A stretch of 64,000 bases of DNA from NCBI RefSeq assembly GCF_050107595.1, contig NZ_JBNILH010000015.1:1-64000 (forward strand), in the 5' to 3' direction. Shown one piece after another: positions 24,573 to 33,108 of the stretch. Origin of the DNA: Bacillus_AB infantis_C (GTDB taxonomy: Bacteria; Bacillota; Bacilli; Bacillales; Cytobacillaceae). Position 1 is the first letter of the stretch; every line of letters begins with the position of its first letter. The notes below the pieces were generated by a model. It saw only the letters and a list, made by a program, of their open reading frames with translations, did not search any database and was not told the origin of the DNA. The translations under genes and the position numbers were made by a program.

Positions 24573-26270
24573 TCAATGTATATCCTGAATAACCTTCTCC
24601 AAAAATTCACCCATCCGCTTAACAGCAGGCTCGGAGAAGTCGAAGCTGACTCCGGTTTCTTTATAGATATCTGCGATGGATTGATTGTAGTCGGCACCGG
24701 CGCCTTTTTTAAATAATTCCACGGCTTGCTCCGGGTTGTTGTGATAGTTCTCAAGGATTTGCAGAGACCCAAGCATGGAGATGGAGTATTCGATGTTATA
24801 GAAAGGCACTTGGAAGTAGTGCAGGGTGTCTGCCCACAGAATGCCTATTACGTCTTCGAGACCGGATGTGTCGACCGGGTTCAGGCCATATCGTTTAGCG
24901 ATTTCAAAGTATTTTTCATCGCGCTCTTTGGCGGTGTGATTTGGATTGGTGTACATCCAATGCTGGAAGAGGTCTCCTGACAATGGGCCGTACAGCATGG
25001 TGAATGCCCGTCTCAGTTCTTCACGCTGTGCGCTCTTGAAGTCTTCTTCTTCCGGATAGAAGCGGTCGAGCTTGTCGAGTAAAAGCAATTCCATCCCATG
25101 GGAATAGAGTTCCGCCACTTCCATGCGCTGCTGGTATTCTTCGAGAGGACCGTGCTCAGCAAACTCGAGGTATCCATTCACTGCATGGCCCATTTCGTGA
25201 ATAAGGGCGATCAGTGAGAAGAAGGATGGGCTGAAGTTTGCAAATACAAAGGTATCTCCTGAAACAGACAAGGTGGTGCAGAAGCCGCCAGGGCTTTTGC
25301 CTTTCCGGTCTCCAAGATCCAGCAGCCCATTTTCTCTCATATAATCGAAACGCTCTGCAAAATACGGATCCGTCTTGCCCAGCATTTCAGAAACGCCATC
25401 CATAAGATCAGATACCTCTGTATATGGCGGATTCTTCATCAATTTAGCGGTGTTATCCCAAGGACGATAGGTGTCAACGCCAAGCTTGGATTTGAAAACC
25501 TCTGCGAGGCGGTTCCAGGCAGGGATGATATGCTTTTCAACATTTTCATGAAAGTCATAGCAATCCTGGATTGTATATTCACGGTTTTTCACTACAAACA
25601 TATAATCGCGGTAATTTTCAAAGCCTGCATTTAAAGCGATTTGGTGGCGCAGCTGAACCAGCTCGTCCATAATGCTGTCCATATCGGGCTTGATTTGGCG
25701 GTGGGCTTCCAGCATGGCGTAATAAGCTTTTTCCCGGACACTTCTGTCCAGATTATCGAGCTGGGACTGGATAAATGGATAAGGTTTTTCCTCGCCATCC
25801 CATTCAACGGTCAGCCCTGCTATGATTTCGCTGTACTTCGTAGAGAGCTCCTGCTCTTTTACCATCAATGGGATATTTTCTTCTCTGAAAAGTTTAACCT
25901 TGGACTCGCGAACGCGGCGCATCAAGCCGTAACGCTTGTCATCTAATTGAGCGGCATACGGAGAATCACAGAATTTCTCATTCAGCTTTGCTTCATATTT
26001 CATCAACAGCGGCTGGATGACCTGCTGATCGTGAAGATAAGTCGATTTGATATCCGCATCCTCTGTGTCCCGGTAAAAATCAACCTGGTGGCCAGTCATG
26101 GCCTCATCAATTTTAATTCCTAATTCTTTTTCAGCCTTCAGCCAATTTTCCAGGTCAGATACGGAGTCGAGCGGAACCTCAAGTAAAGCTTGAAGCTGAG
26201 CTTCGACTCCTGCTGCATCCTGCAGATCGATTAATTCTTTATAATAATTGCGTTTTACATCTTGTGACAT
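24573..26270 (-). CDS. M3-family oligoendopeptidase (PepF-like)
   Basis: 565 aa zinc metallopeptidase. H358-E359-x2-H362 in ALIHEMGHAVNG with the third ligand Glu about 25 residues on (RMEVAELYSHG), and a long alpha-helical N-terminal half. It cleaves short peptides in the cytosol. Start ATG at 26270 with GGGGAGC just upstream. Divergent from a general-stress protein gene. Confidence 0.9.
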   Translation of the reverse strand: MSQDVKRNYYKELIDLQDAAGVEAQLQALLEVPLDSVSDLENWLKAEKELGIKIDEAMTGHQVDFYRDTEDADIKSTYLHDQQVIQPLLMKYEAKLNEKFCDSPYAAQLDDKRYGLMRRVRESKVKLFREENIPLMVKEQELSTKYSEIIAGLTVEWDGEEKPYPFIQSQLDNLDRSVREKAYYAMLEAHRQIKPDMDSIMDELVQLRHQIALNAGFENYRDYMFVVKNREYTIQDCYDFHENVEKHIIPAWNRLAEVFKSKLGVDTYRPWDNTAKLMKNPPYTEVSDLMDGVSEMLGKTDPYFAERFDYMRENGLLDLGDRKGKSPGGFCTTLSVSGDTFVFANFSPSFFSLIALIHEMGHAVNGYLEFAEHGPLEEYQQRMEVAELYSHGMELLLLDKLDRFYPEEEDFKSAQREELRRAFTMLYGPLSGDLFQHWMYTNPNHTAKERDEKYFEIAKRYGLNPVDTSGLEDVIGILWADTLHYFQVPFYNIEYSISMLGSLQILENYHNNPEQAVELFKKGAGADYNQSIADIYKETGVSFDFSEPAVKRMGEFLEKVIQDIH

Positions 26271-26363
26271 GAAATAGCTCCCCTTACCCCTTTAATTTTT
26301 TTAATTGTCTCAATAATCATATTATAGAATTCCAGCTATAATTTCTAGCTTTTCAGACTAATG

Positions 26364-26388
26364 CTTTAAAAGATTGTGTAAAGGGTAA
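26364..26388 (+). promoter_or_regulatory. Sigma-B-like promoter
   Basis: CTTTAA, 13-nt spacer, GGGTAA against GTTTAA-N13/15-GGGTAT. It sits about 40 bp before a YdaG-like gene, a known sigma-B target in B. subtilis. Confidence 0.55.
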
Positions 26389-26429
26389 TATATATGTATA
26401 AACTTTGAGAAGATGGAGGATTGTTAAAT

Positions 26430-26909
26430 ATGCTAAAACAAGAAGAAATGGAAACGCTGAGAGAGCTAATCAAAGATGTGGATACGGCCATGCTGACAAC
26501 AGTCTCTGAAGAAGGACTGGTTTCCCGCCCGATGAAAACGCAGGAAGTCGAGTTTGATGGGGACCTATGGTTTTTTACCAAAAAAGAGACGGATAAATAT
26601 GATGAAATCTTACATGACAAAGATGTCAATGTTGCCTATGCAGGCAAATCCTATGTCTCTGTCCGCGGCAGAGCGGAAATCGTTGAGGATATAGGGAAGA
26701 AAAAGGAACTGTGGAGCAAAATGTATGAGAAGATTATGCAGACTTCTTATGATGACCCGAGCGTCGTGCTCATCAAGGTTAAGGCGGAAGCAGCCGAATA
26801 CTGGGAAAGCGGCAGCTTCACGAAGAAAGCGGTCTTTATGCTGAAGCGCATTACAGGACAGGACGCAGAAGAAGCGGGAGTTAATGAGACGGTTGAGATG
26901 GATAAGTGA
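26430..26909 (+). CDS. General stress protein 26-like PNPOx-fold protein
   Basis: 159 aa, pyridoxamine-phosphate-oxidase-like split barrel: TAMLTTVSEEGLVSRPMKTQ, FDGDLWFFTKKETDKYDE, YVSVRGRAEIVED. Matches YdaG/Gsp26 proteins that bind flavin and respond to general stress. ATG 26430 is preferred over TTG 26421 because the GGAGGA site would touch the latter. The TGA stop is part of the following REP. Confidence 0.85.
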   Translation: MLKQEEMETLRELIKDVDTAMLTTVSEEGLVSRPMKTQEVEFDGDLWFFTKKETDKYDEILHDKDVNVAYAGKSYVSVRGRAEIVEDIGKKKELWSKMYEKIMQTSYDDPSVVLIKVKAEAAEYWESGSFTKKAVFMLKRITGQDAEEAGVNETVEMDK

Positions 26910-27043
26910 GCCAAGGGGACAGGTCCCTTGGCTTTTTTTGTGGGTTGTGCGGGGAGCCAGGGGGTCTGTCCCCTTGGCTCTTTTCGTTTGAGCCAGGGAA
27001 CCTGTCCCGGTGGCTCGGGCCAGGGTGTCTGTCCCCCCAGCTC
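26908..27043. repeat. REP cluster 7
   Basis: Four hairpin arms in a row with different loops (GACAGG, TCTGTCC, AACCTGTCCC, TCTGTCCCCCC). Confidence 0.88.
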
Positions 27044-27121
27044 AATATGTTATGCTAATGGAAGTGATACGACAATAAGAGCAGGATAACGTTCAATTAT
27101 GAATGATAAGGGTGAGTTTAG

Positions 27122-28084
27122 ATGGCTAAGATAGACCAAATGCTGCAGATTCTTTGGATGCTGAGCTCGGGGAGGAAGGCTACTGCTAAGCAGATGGCTG
27201 AGAAATTGGAGGTCAATATCAGGACGGTTTACCGGTATATTGATGCTCTTTGTTCGAGCGGTGTCCCGATTATAGCGGAGGGCGGCCATCATGGCGGATA
27301 TACGCTTTTGCAGCAATTTACAGAAAGTCCTCTCCTGTTCAGTGCAGAGGAAAAGACAGCCATGCTTCAAGCAGCTGCTTTGGCGAATGAGGCTGGATAT
27401 TTTTCAGGAGAGGCATTGAAGTCCGCTGCTTCAAAGCTGGCCCTGTATTCAACCTGGGAACAGGAAAGCCTGGTCAGGCAGCGTGTGGAAGGGCTGGATG
27501 TGATCGGTTCTGCCCCAGAGCTGTCTGCAGATTCATTATTAAAGGAGCTGGAGCAAGGGGTCATCAAGCAAGTCTCGATGGAAATGGACTATTATACTGC
27601 CCGTGAAGACCAGCCTAAGCGGAGGAAGATTGACCCATACGGTATTGTTTATTGGAACGGCCGGTGGTATCTGGTTGCATTTTGCCAATTGAGGAATGAG
27701 ATTCGCAGTTTCAGAGTGGGAAGGATGGCTGGTGTGGCTGAAACCGGCTCCTCCTTTAACCGTCCAGCAGATTTTTCAGCCAGCGGATTTTTTATGAATA
27801 ATCTGCTTCCGGAGAAAAAACAAACGCAGGAATTTGTGCCCTTTGTTGTCAGCGGCAGCACCAGCGCACTGGATGACTTTTGCCAGCACTGGTTTTTAGG
27901 TCACCATCTGACAAAGCGTACCTCAGCACAGGCGGAGTTTCTTATGGAAAAAGAAGCCCTGCATACTTATGTGCCGTACTTGCTCCTGCCTTATGGCCAA
28001 TCGCTTCGAATTTTAGAGCCGGCCAGCTTGAAGCAGAAGATGCTGGTTGTCTTAAATGAATTGGCAGATTTTTATCAGAAATAA
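27122..28084 (+). CDS. YafY-type transcriptional regulator with WYL domain
   Basis: 320 aa. N-terminal HTH (residues 5-55: MLQILWMLSSGRKATAKQMA, IRTVYRYIDALCSSG) and a WYL domain (about 135-220, motif RWYLVAFC). WYL regulators bind small ligands or nucleic acids. ATG follows GATAAGGGTGAGTTTAG. A terminator separates it from the next gene. Confidence 0.88.
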   Translation: MAKIDQMLQILWMLSSGRKATAKQMAEKLEVNIRTVYRYIDALCSSGVPIIAEGGHHGGYTLLQQFTESPLLFSAEEKTAMLQAAALANEAGYFSGEALKSAASKLALYSTWEQESLVRQRVEGLDVIGSAPELSADSLLKELEQGVIKQVSMEMDYYTAREDQPKRRKIDPYGIVYWNGRWYLVAFCQLRNEIRSFRVGRMAGVAETGSSFNRPADFSASGFFMNNLLPEKKQTQEFVPFVVSGSTSALDDFCQHWFLGHHLTKRTSAQAEFLMEKEALHTYVPYLLLPYGQSLRILEPASLKQKMLVVLNELADFYQK

Positions 28085-28092
28085 GCAGCTAG

Positions 28093-28122
28093 ACTGACAA
28101 GGGATGTCAGTGAAGTTTTTTT
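28093..28122 (+). terminator. Terminator of the WYL regulator
   Basis: ACTGACA-AGGGA-TGTCAGT hairpin and a T7 run; one of the few genes here terminated by an ordinary hairpin rather than a REP. Confidence 0.75.
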
Positions 28123-28160
28123 ATAATGGGGATCCAATGACTGAATAAGGAGACCTGATA

Positions 28161-28790
28161 ATGCAAAAAAGAAAAGCTTATCTTTATGTTTTTGATACGA
28201 TGTCAGACTGGGAGGCAGGGTATCTGATTGCCGAGCTGAATTCAGGCAGGTATTTCAGGAAAGAGCTGGCGCCTATTGAGGTAATAAGCGTTGGTGTGGA
28301 CAGAAATGCTGTTAAGACAATGGGCGGGTTGCGTATACAACCTGTTATGTCTATAGAAGAGTGCAGTTTGAAAAGTCATGATATTTTAATTCTTCCGGGG
28401 GGAGATACCTGGCTCGATCCTATTCACGAGCCCATACTGGAAGAAGCCTCAAACTGTCTGCAAAAGGGAAGCACTGTTGCCGCCATCTGCGGTGCAACCC
28501 TGGGTCTGGCAAAGAAGGGGCTGCTGGATGCAAGAAGGCACACAAGCAATGATCTCTCATACTTGAAAGCCGTCTGTCCCCTATATGCGGGAGAAAAACT
28601 TTATCAAAAGGGGCCGGCAGCAGCAGATGGGAATTTGGTTACGGCTTCTGGCATAGCCCCCTTGGAATTTGCTGCAGAGGTCTTGAAACAGCTTGGTGTG
28701 CTCAAACCGGAAACATTGCAGGCATGGTTCAGGCTGCATCAGAATCATAATCCGAAACACTTTTTTGAGCTAATTGAATCTGTGCAATGA
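28161..28790 (+). CDS. DJ-1/PfpI-type class I amidotransferase-like protein
   Basis: 209 aa. Nucleophile elbow C110 in AAICGATLGL and ILILPGGDTWL are typical of YoaZ/DJ-1 family proteins (oxidative-stress or glyoxalase-like). Start ATG follows AAGGAGACCTGATA. Its TGA stop belongs to the following REP. Confidence 0.85.
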   Translation: MQKRKAYLYVFDTMSDWEAGYLIAELNSGRYFRKELAPIEVISVGVDRNAVKTMGGLRIQPVMSIEECSLKSHDILILPGGDTWLDPIHEPILEEASNCLQKGSTVAAICGATLGLAKKGLLDARRHTSNDLSYLKAVCPLYAGEKLYQKGPAAADGNLVTASGIAPLEFAAEVLKQLGVLKPETLQAWFRLHQNHNPKHFFELIESVQ

Positions 28791-28856
28791 GCCGGCGGGA
28801 CAGACCCCTTGGCTCTTTTTTTGAGATTGGGCCAGGGGGTCTGACCCCTTGGCTCC
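28789..28856. repeat. REP pair 8
   Basis: First arm mutated (GAGCCGGCGGGACAG), second arm intact. Confidence 0.87.
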
Positions 28857-28942
28857 GACTCTGCGGCCTAATATTTTGAATTTTCAGCTCTGTGTAGGTA
28901 ATATATCGGTAGTGAGAGAAATCCTGAAAGGGAGGAGAAGTT

Positions 28943-30169
28943 TTGGAGGAATCTTTGATTAAAGCAGATGATTATGTGACGCTGTGGGGGATTATTGTGG
29001 TGTGGGCTTCGGCGAGTATTATTCTGGAGCAGCGCTACAGCTGGGCGGCGAAGATCTCTGGTGCGATTATTGCCCTGATTGGTGCTATTATTCTATCTAA
29101 TACCGGAATCATTCCAACAGCGTCGCCAGTGTATGATGCGATCTGGACATTCATCATTCCGCTCGCCATTCCGCTGCTGCTGTTTCATGTGAACTTTAAG
29201 AGAATATGGAAGGAAAGCGGGCGTCTGCTGATTATTTTTCTGATCAGTTCAATCGGGACGGTTGCCGGGGTGATTATTAGTTTCTTTTTACTGAAGGATC
29301 ATATACCTGTCCTTGATAAACTCGGTGCCATGCTTAGTGCTTCTTATATTGGCGGCGGGGTGAACTTTGCAGCCATGGCAGCTAAGTTTGAAGCGCCTGG
29401 GGGAATGGTTTCTTCTGCAGTTGTTGCAGACAATTTAATGATGGCGATTTACTTCATCGTTCTGATGATGATTCCGGCTGTGGGCTTTTTTAGAAGACGC
29501 TTTAGGGCTCCGCATGTGGAAAAGGTGGAAAGCGGAGGAATCAGAGAAGATGGGAAGACACTCGCGGAAAGCTTTTGGGAGCGAAAGGATATATCTTTGA
29601 AGGATATTGCGTTGTCTGTAGGAACTGCTTTCCTTCTTGTGGTGGTTTCTTTTAAGATCGCAGCATTCATGGACGGATTGATTCCTTCCGGGGAGGGTAC
29701 TTCTTTCTTTTTAAATCTACTGAATGGATTGTTCGGTGACAATTACTTAATGCTGACGACCTTAACATTTCTGGCACTTGCGTTGTTTCCGAGATATTTT
29801 GAGTATATTAACGGAAGCCAGGAAATCGGTACATACCTCATTTACTTGTTCTTCGTAGTTATTGGGATTCCGGCATCCATTCCGCTGATTATTCAAAATG
29901 CGCCGCTGCTGCTGGTATTTGTATTCATTATTGTAGTGGTGAATCTGGCTGTGTCATTGACTGCTGGAAAACTGTTGAAATATGACCTTGAAGAAATCCT
30001 TCTGGCCAGCAATGCCAATGTCGGCGGCCCAACAACTGCGGCAGCCATGGCCATTGCAAAAGGATGGAAGGATCTGATTGGACCGATTCTTGTTGTCGGA
30101 ACGTTGGGGTACATTATTGGGAATTATGTTGGGACTACGTTGGGGTTGTGGTTTTCGGGGTTTATGTAA
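28943..30169 (+). CDS. DUF819 family membrane protein (YjcL-like)
   Basis: 408 aa with about ten transmembrane helices. DUF819 hallmarks: SASYIGGGVNFAAMAAKF, IPLIIQNAPLLL and SNANVGGPTTAAAMA near the C-terminus. Putative anion or metabolite transporter of unknown substrate. TTG start follows AGGGAGGAGAAGTT. A REP begins 1 bp after the TAA. Confidence 0.88.
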   Translation: MEESLIKADDYVTLWGIIVVWASASIILEQRYSWAAKISGAIIALIGAIILSNTGIIPTASPVYDAIWTFIIPLAIPLLLFHVNFKRIWKESGRLLIIFLISSIGTVAGVIISFFLLKDHIPVLDKLGAMLSASYIGGGVNFAAMAAKFEAPGGMVSSAVVADNLMMAIYFIVLMMIPAVGFFRRRFRAPHVEKVESGGIREDGKTLAESFWERKDISLKDIALSVGTAFLLVVVSFKIAAFMDGLIPSGEGTSFFLNLLNGLFGDNYLMLTTLTFLALALFPRYFEYINGSQEIGTYLIYLFFVVIGIPASIPLIIQNAPLLLVFVFIIVVVNLAVSLTAGKLLKYDLEEILLASNANVGGPTTAAAMAIAKGWKDLIGPILVVGTLGYIIGNYVGTTLGLWFSGFM

Positions 30170-30170
30170 T

Positions 30171-30235
30171 GAGCCGGGGGGGACAGGTCCCTTGGCTCTT
30201 TTTGTGTTTGGGCCAGGGGGTCTGTCCCCTTGGAT
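30171..30235. repeat. REP pair 9
   Basis: First arm has an extra G run; second arm ends prematurely (CCTTGGA). The 30236-30506 spacer after it shows no gene I can support. Confidence 0.87.
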
Positions 30236-30506
30236 TTCTTTTGAACAAAACTACATTTTACCTCGGAATAAAAATTCCTGTCAATTATAAATTTGTAATC
30301 CACCCAAAAAATGTTATGATAGCTTTATACGTGTTTTGGCCGTATCCGGAATTCCGCTGTATTGTTTTGCAGATCGAATTTCGGATATTTTTTTAATTTC
30401 CTTTTCAAACTGAAGGAAACTCAAACAATTGTGCAGCCTTTTGGGAAAGTTAGTCAGATGAAAAACAGTTCCTGGGTTTTTCTACAATACAAGGAGGATT
30501 AGAATA

Positions 30507-31361
30507 ATGAATCTAATCAATAAGAAGGTTACGCACAAGCTGTTTGGTATGGGGAGTATAGTTGAACATAATGACACTAGTATCGAGATACATTTCGCAT
30601 CGGAAAAGAAGAAGTTTGTTTTCCCTGATGTATTTGGAGAGCACCTGGTACTGCATGATGAAATGATGGCTAAATCACTCGATGTGATTATACAAAATAA
30701 GGAAAACGAGCGAAGGGAAGAAGACAGGAAGAAGGAAGAAGAGAAGAATCGATATCGGAAAAGTCAGGAACTCCGCTTGGGATATGAAAAACTGATGAAA
30801 AATCATAAGCTTCATCCAGAATCACAAATGGTTTTTTGGTGTGATGCAGAAGAACAGGATAGTTCTTTTTCAGAGTGGAAGGTTTTTTCTGGTGTTATTA
30901 AGAGCGGCAATAACAAGGGGAAGCCAAACAAACCCAGCCGCCTGCACCAAAACAGCGCTGTTCTGCTTACAGCAGTAGATCCCAGTAAGCCTGAAAAAGA
31001 CAGGCGTATCTTAGGTGTCTACATGGTGAAGGAGAAGTTTGTTGGTAAGCTTTGTGAAGATGGAAATATTCCGGCTCATTCAACATACAGACTCCAGCTT
31101 ACAGAAGAGGAATCTGAACAAATGCCCTTCTGGGAATATTATGTGAATGAAAAATCCCCTCAAAAAATGACATGGAATTCAGGGAAATACCGATACTTTG
31201 AAAACTCATGGATGGCTCAAACTTTGCGTGATATAGTGTCGTTGAAAAGTGACCCAAAAGAGCGGGAGCATGCACAGCAATTTTTTGAGCATTTTTGTAA
31301 GATGAATCAAATAGTCGAGCAGGATTTGCCCAAGCCTAATGGCGCGTTAATGCGTATTTAG
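30507..31361 (+). CDS. Hypothetical protein with KOW/Tudor-like N-terminus
   Basis: 284 aa. Residues 1-45 (KVTHKLFGMGSIVEH, KKKFVFPDVFGEHL) resemble a small beta-barrel module found in several Bacillus DNA- or nuclease-associated proteins. A charged coiled coil follows (about 62-90), then a C-terminal domain with FWCDAEEQDSS and FWEYYVNEKSP. Function unknown. ATG follows AAGGAGGATTAGAATA. Confidence 0.7.
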   Translation: MNLINKKVTHKLFGMGSIVEHNDTSIEIHFASEKKKFVFPDVFGEHLVLHDEMMAKSLDVIIQNKENERREEDRKKEEEKNRYRKSQELRLGYEKLMKNHKLHPESQMVFWCDAEEQDSSFSEWKVFSGVIKSGNNKGKPNKPSRLHQNSAVLLTAVDPSKPEKDRRILGVYMVKEKFVGKLCEDGNIPAHSTYRLQLTEEESEQMPFWEYYVNEKSPQKMTWNSGKYRYFENSWMAQTLRDIVSLKSDPKEREHAQQFFEHFCKMNQIVEQDLPKPNGALMRI

Positions 31362-31369
31362 AGGTGAGG

Positions 31370-31500
31370 GAGCCAAGGGGACAGGTCCCTTGGCTCTTTT
31401 TGTTTGTGCCAGGGGGTCAGTCCCTGTGGCCGAGAGAGCCAAGGGGTCTGACCCCCTGGCTCTTTTTGAGTTTGGGCCAGGAGACCCGGCCCCCTGGCCC
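31370..31500. repeat. REP cluster 10
   Basis: Four arms in alternation, the last one divergent (GGAGACCCGGCCCCCTGG). Follows a TAG stop by 8 bp. Confidence 0.88.
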
Positions 31501-31669
31501 GGGCAGGTTCCTTGCTTATAAAAAATTTCTGTACTATAGTATGTCGAGTCAACAATTAATGCCTCAATTAGTTGGGCAAAGCCATATGGGAAGAGGAATA
31601 ATCAATCCCAGACGCTTTGGTTCCAATCTATAAAATCAATAGAGTTTTCAATACAAAGGAGTGTTCATG

Positions 31670-32965
31670 ATGGAAAACTATCAAGAGCTTTTGAATAAAC
31701 AACGCGCCTATTTCCGTTCAGGAGAAACGAAAAGCGTTTCTTTCCGACTCCGCACATTAAATACATTAAAATCCCTTGTGCTAAAGCATGAACAGGATAT
31801 CGTTGATGCTGTGAAGCAAGATTTGAATAAATCCGAGCTTGAAGCGAAGCGTGCCGAGGTTGGACTTGTCATCGGTGAGATTGACTATATGCTGGAAAAT
31901 CTTGAAGAATGGGCAGCAGTGAAAGAAGTGCCGACACCAGCGTCCCATGAAGGCGCCAGAAGCTTTATTAAACCTGAGCCGTTTGGCTCCGCACTGGTGA
32001 TTGCACCTTGGAACTACCCGTTCCAGCTTGCTGTGACACCGCTTGTAGGCGCTATTGCTGCCGGGAACACAGCCGTGCTGAAGCCATCGGAACTTACACC
32101 GAAAACATCTGCGCTGCTGTCTGTTATGATTAATGACAACTTCCCTGAAGAATATCTTCGCGTGGTGGAGGGTGAAGTAGAAACAAGCACTGCCCTTCTG
32201 AAAGAAGACTTTGACTATATTTTCTTCACAGGCAGCACAGGCGTTGGTAAGATCGTAGCGGAAGCGGCGGCCAAACATCTCACGCCAACGACGCTTGAGC
32301 TCGGCGGAAAAAGCCCGACGATCGTGCATAAAGATGCCGACCTTAACGAAGCCGCACTGCGCATTGTGCGCGGAAAATTCGCCAATGCCGGCCAAACATG
32401 CGTGGCACCGGATTATCTTCTCGTCCACAGCAGCGTGAAGGATGAACTGATGAGCAAGTTCAAAGAAGTCATCACTGCGGCTTTCGGTGAGAATATTGTT
32501 GAGAATCCAAACTTCGGGCACGTTGTCAGTAAGCGGCACTTTGATCGCCTTGTCGGTTTCCTTGACAACGGAAGCATTGTGACAGGCGGTCAGCATAACC
32601 GCGACGAGCTTATCATTGAACCGACAATTCTTGATCACATCTCATGGGAGGATGCCGTCATGCAAGATGAAATCTTTGGGCCAATCCTGCCTGTTATGAC
32701 CTATGATAACTTGGACGAAATCATTGAGCCGATCATGAACCGCCCTAAACCGCTCGCTCTCTACCTATTCTCAAATGATGAATCGGTACAGGACGAAATT
32801 CTTGGCACAATCTCCTTCGGCGGAGGATCCATCAACGATACCATCAACCACATGACGTCCCACTACCTTCCATTCGGAGGCGTAGGCGCGAGCGGCATGG
32901 GAGCCTATCACGGGAAAGCTAGCTTTGATACATTCACTCACTTTAAGAGTGTGTTGAAACGATAA
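31670..32965 (+). CDS. Aldehyde dehydrogenase (class 3-like), short C-terminus
   Basis: 431 aa, ALDH3/YwdH-like: PWNYPFQL, FTGSTGVGK (NAD site), TLELGGKSP (general base Glu) and GQTCVAPDY (nucleophile Cys). Oxidises aldehydes to acids with NAD(P)+. It ends at FTHFKSVLKR, about 20 residues earlier than B. subtilis YwdH, which continues with a Tyr/Pro-rich tail; a REP starts 4 bp after the stop. ATG 31670 has the better spacing to AAAGGAG; GTG 31661 and ATG 31667 are alternatives. Confidence 0.88.
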   Translation: MENYQELLNKQRAYFRSGETKSVSFRLRTLNTLKSLVLKHEQDIVDAVKQDLNKSELEAKRAEVGLVIGEIDYMLENLEEWAAVKEVPTPASHEGARSFIKPEPFGSALVIAPWNYPFQLAVTPLVGAIAAGNTAVLKPSELTPKTSALLSVMINDNFPEEYLRVVEGEVETSTALLKEDFDYIFFTGSTGVGKIVAEAAAKHLTPTTLELGGKSPTIVHKDADLNEAALRIVRGKFANAGQTCVAPDYLLVHSSVKDELMSKFKEVITAAFGENIVENPNFGHVVSKRHFDRLVGFLDNGSIVTGGQHNRDELIIEPTILDHISWEDAVMQDEIFGPILPVMTYDNLDEIIEPIMNRPKPLALYLFSNDESVQDEILGTISFGGGSINDTINHMTSHYLPFGGVGASGMGAYHGKASFDTFTHFKSVLKR

Positions 32966-32969
32966 GAAA

Positions 32970-33108
32970 GAGCCAAGGGGGACAGGTCCCTTGGCTCTTT
33001 TTGGTTTGGGCCAGGGGGTCTGTCCCTCTGGCTTAAGACGAAGAGCCAAGGGGACAGACCCCTTGGTTCTTTCTCAGTTTTGAGCCACGGGACCTGTCCC
33101 TATGGCCT
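32970..33108. repeat. REP cluster 11
   Basis: Two complete pairs in tandem between the convergent ALDH and oligopeptidase genes. Confidence 0.9.

Noticed and set aside
31781..32638. Long minus-strand frame opposite the aldehyde dehydrogenase
   Set aside because: Shadow of a GC-biased gene; no family resemblance or ribosome site, whereas the plus strand has all ALDH motifs.
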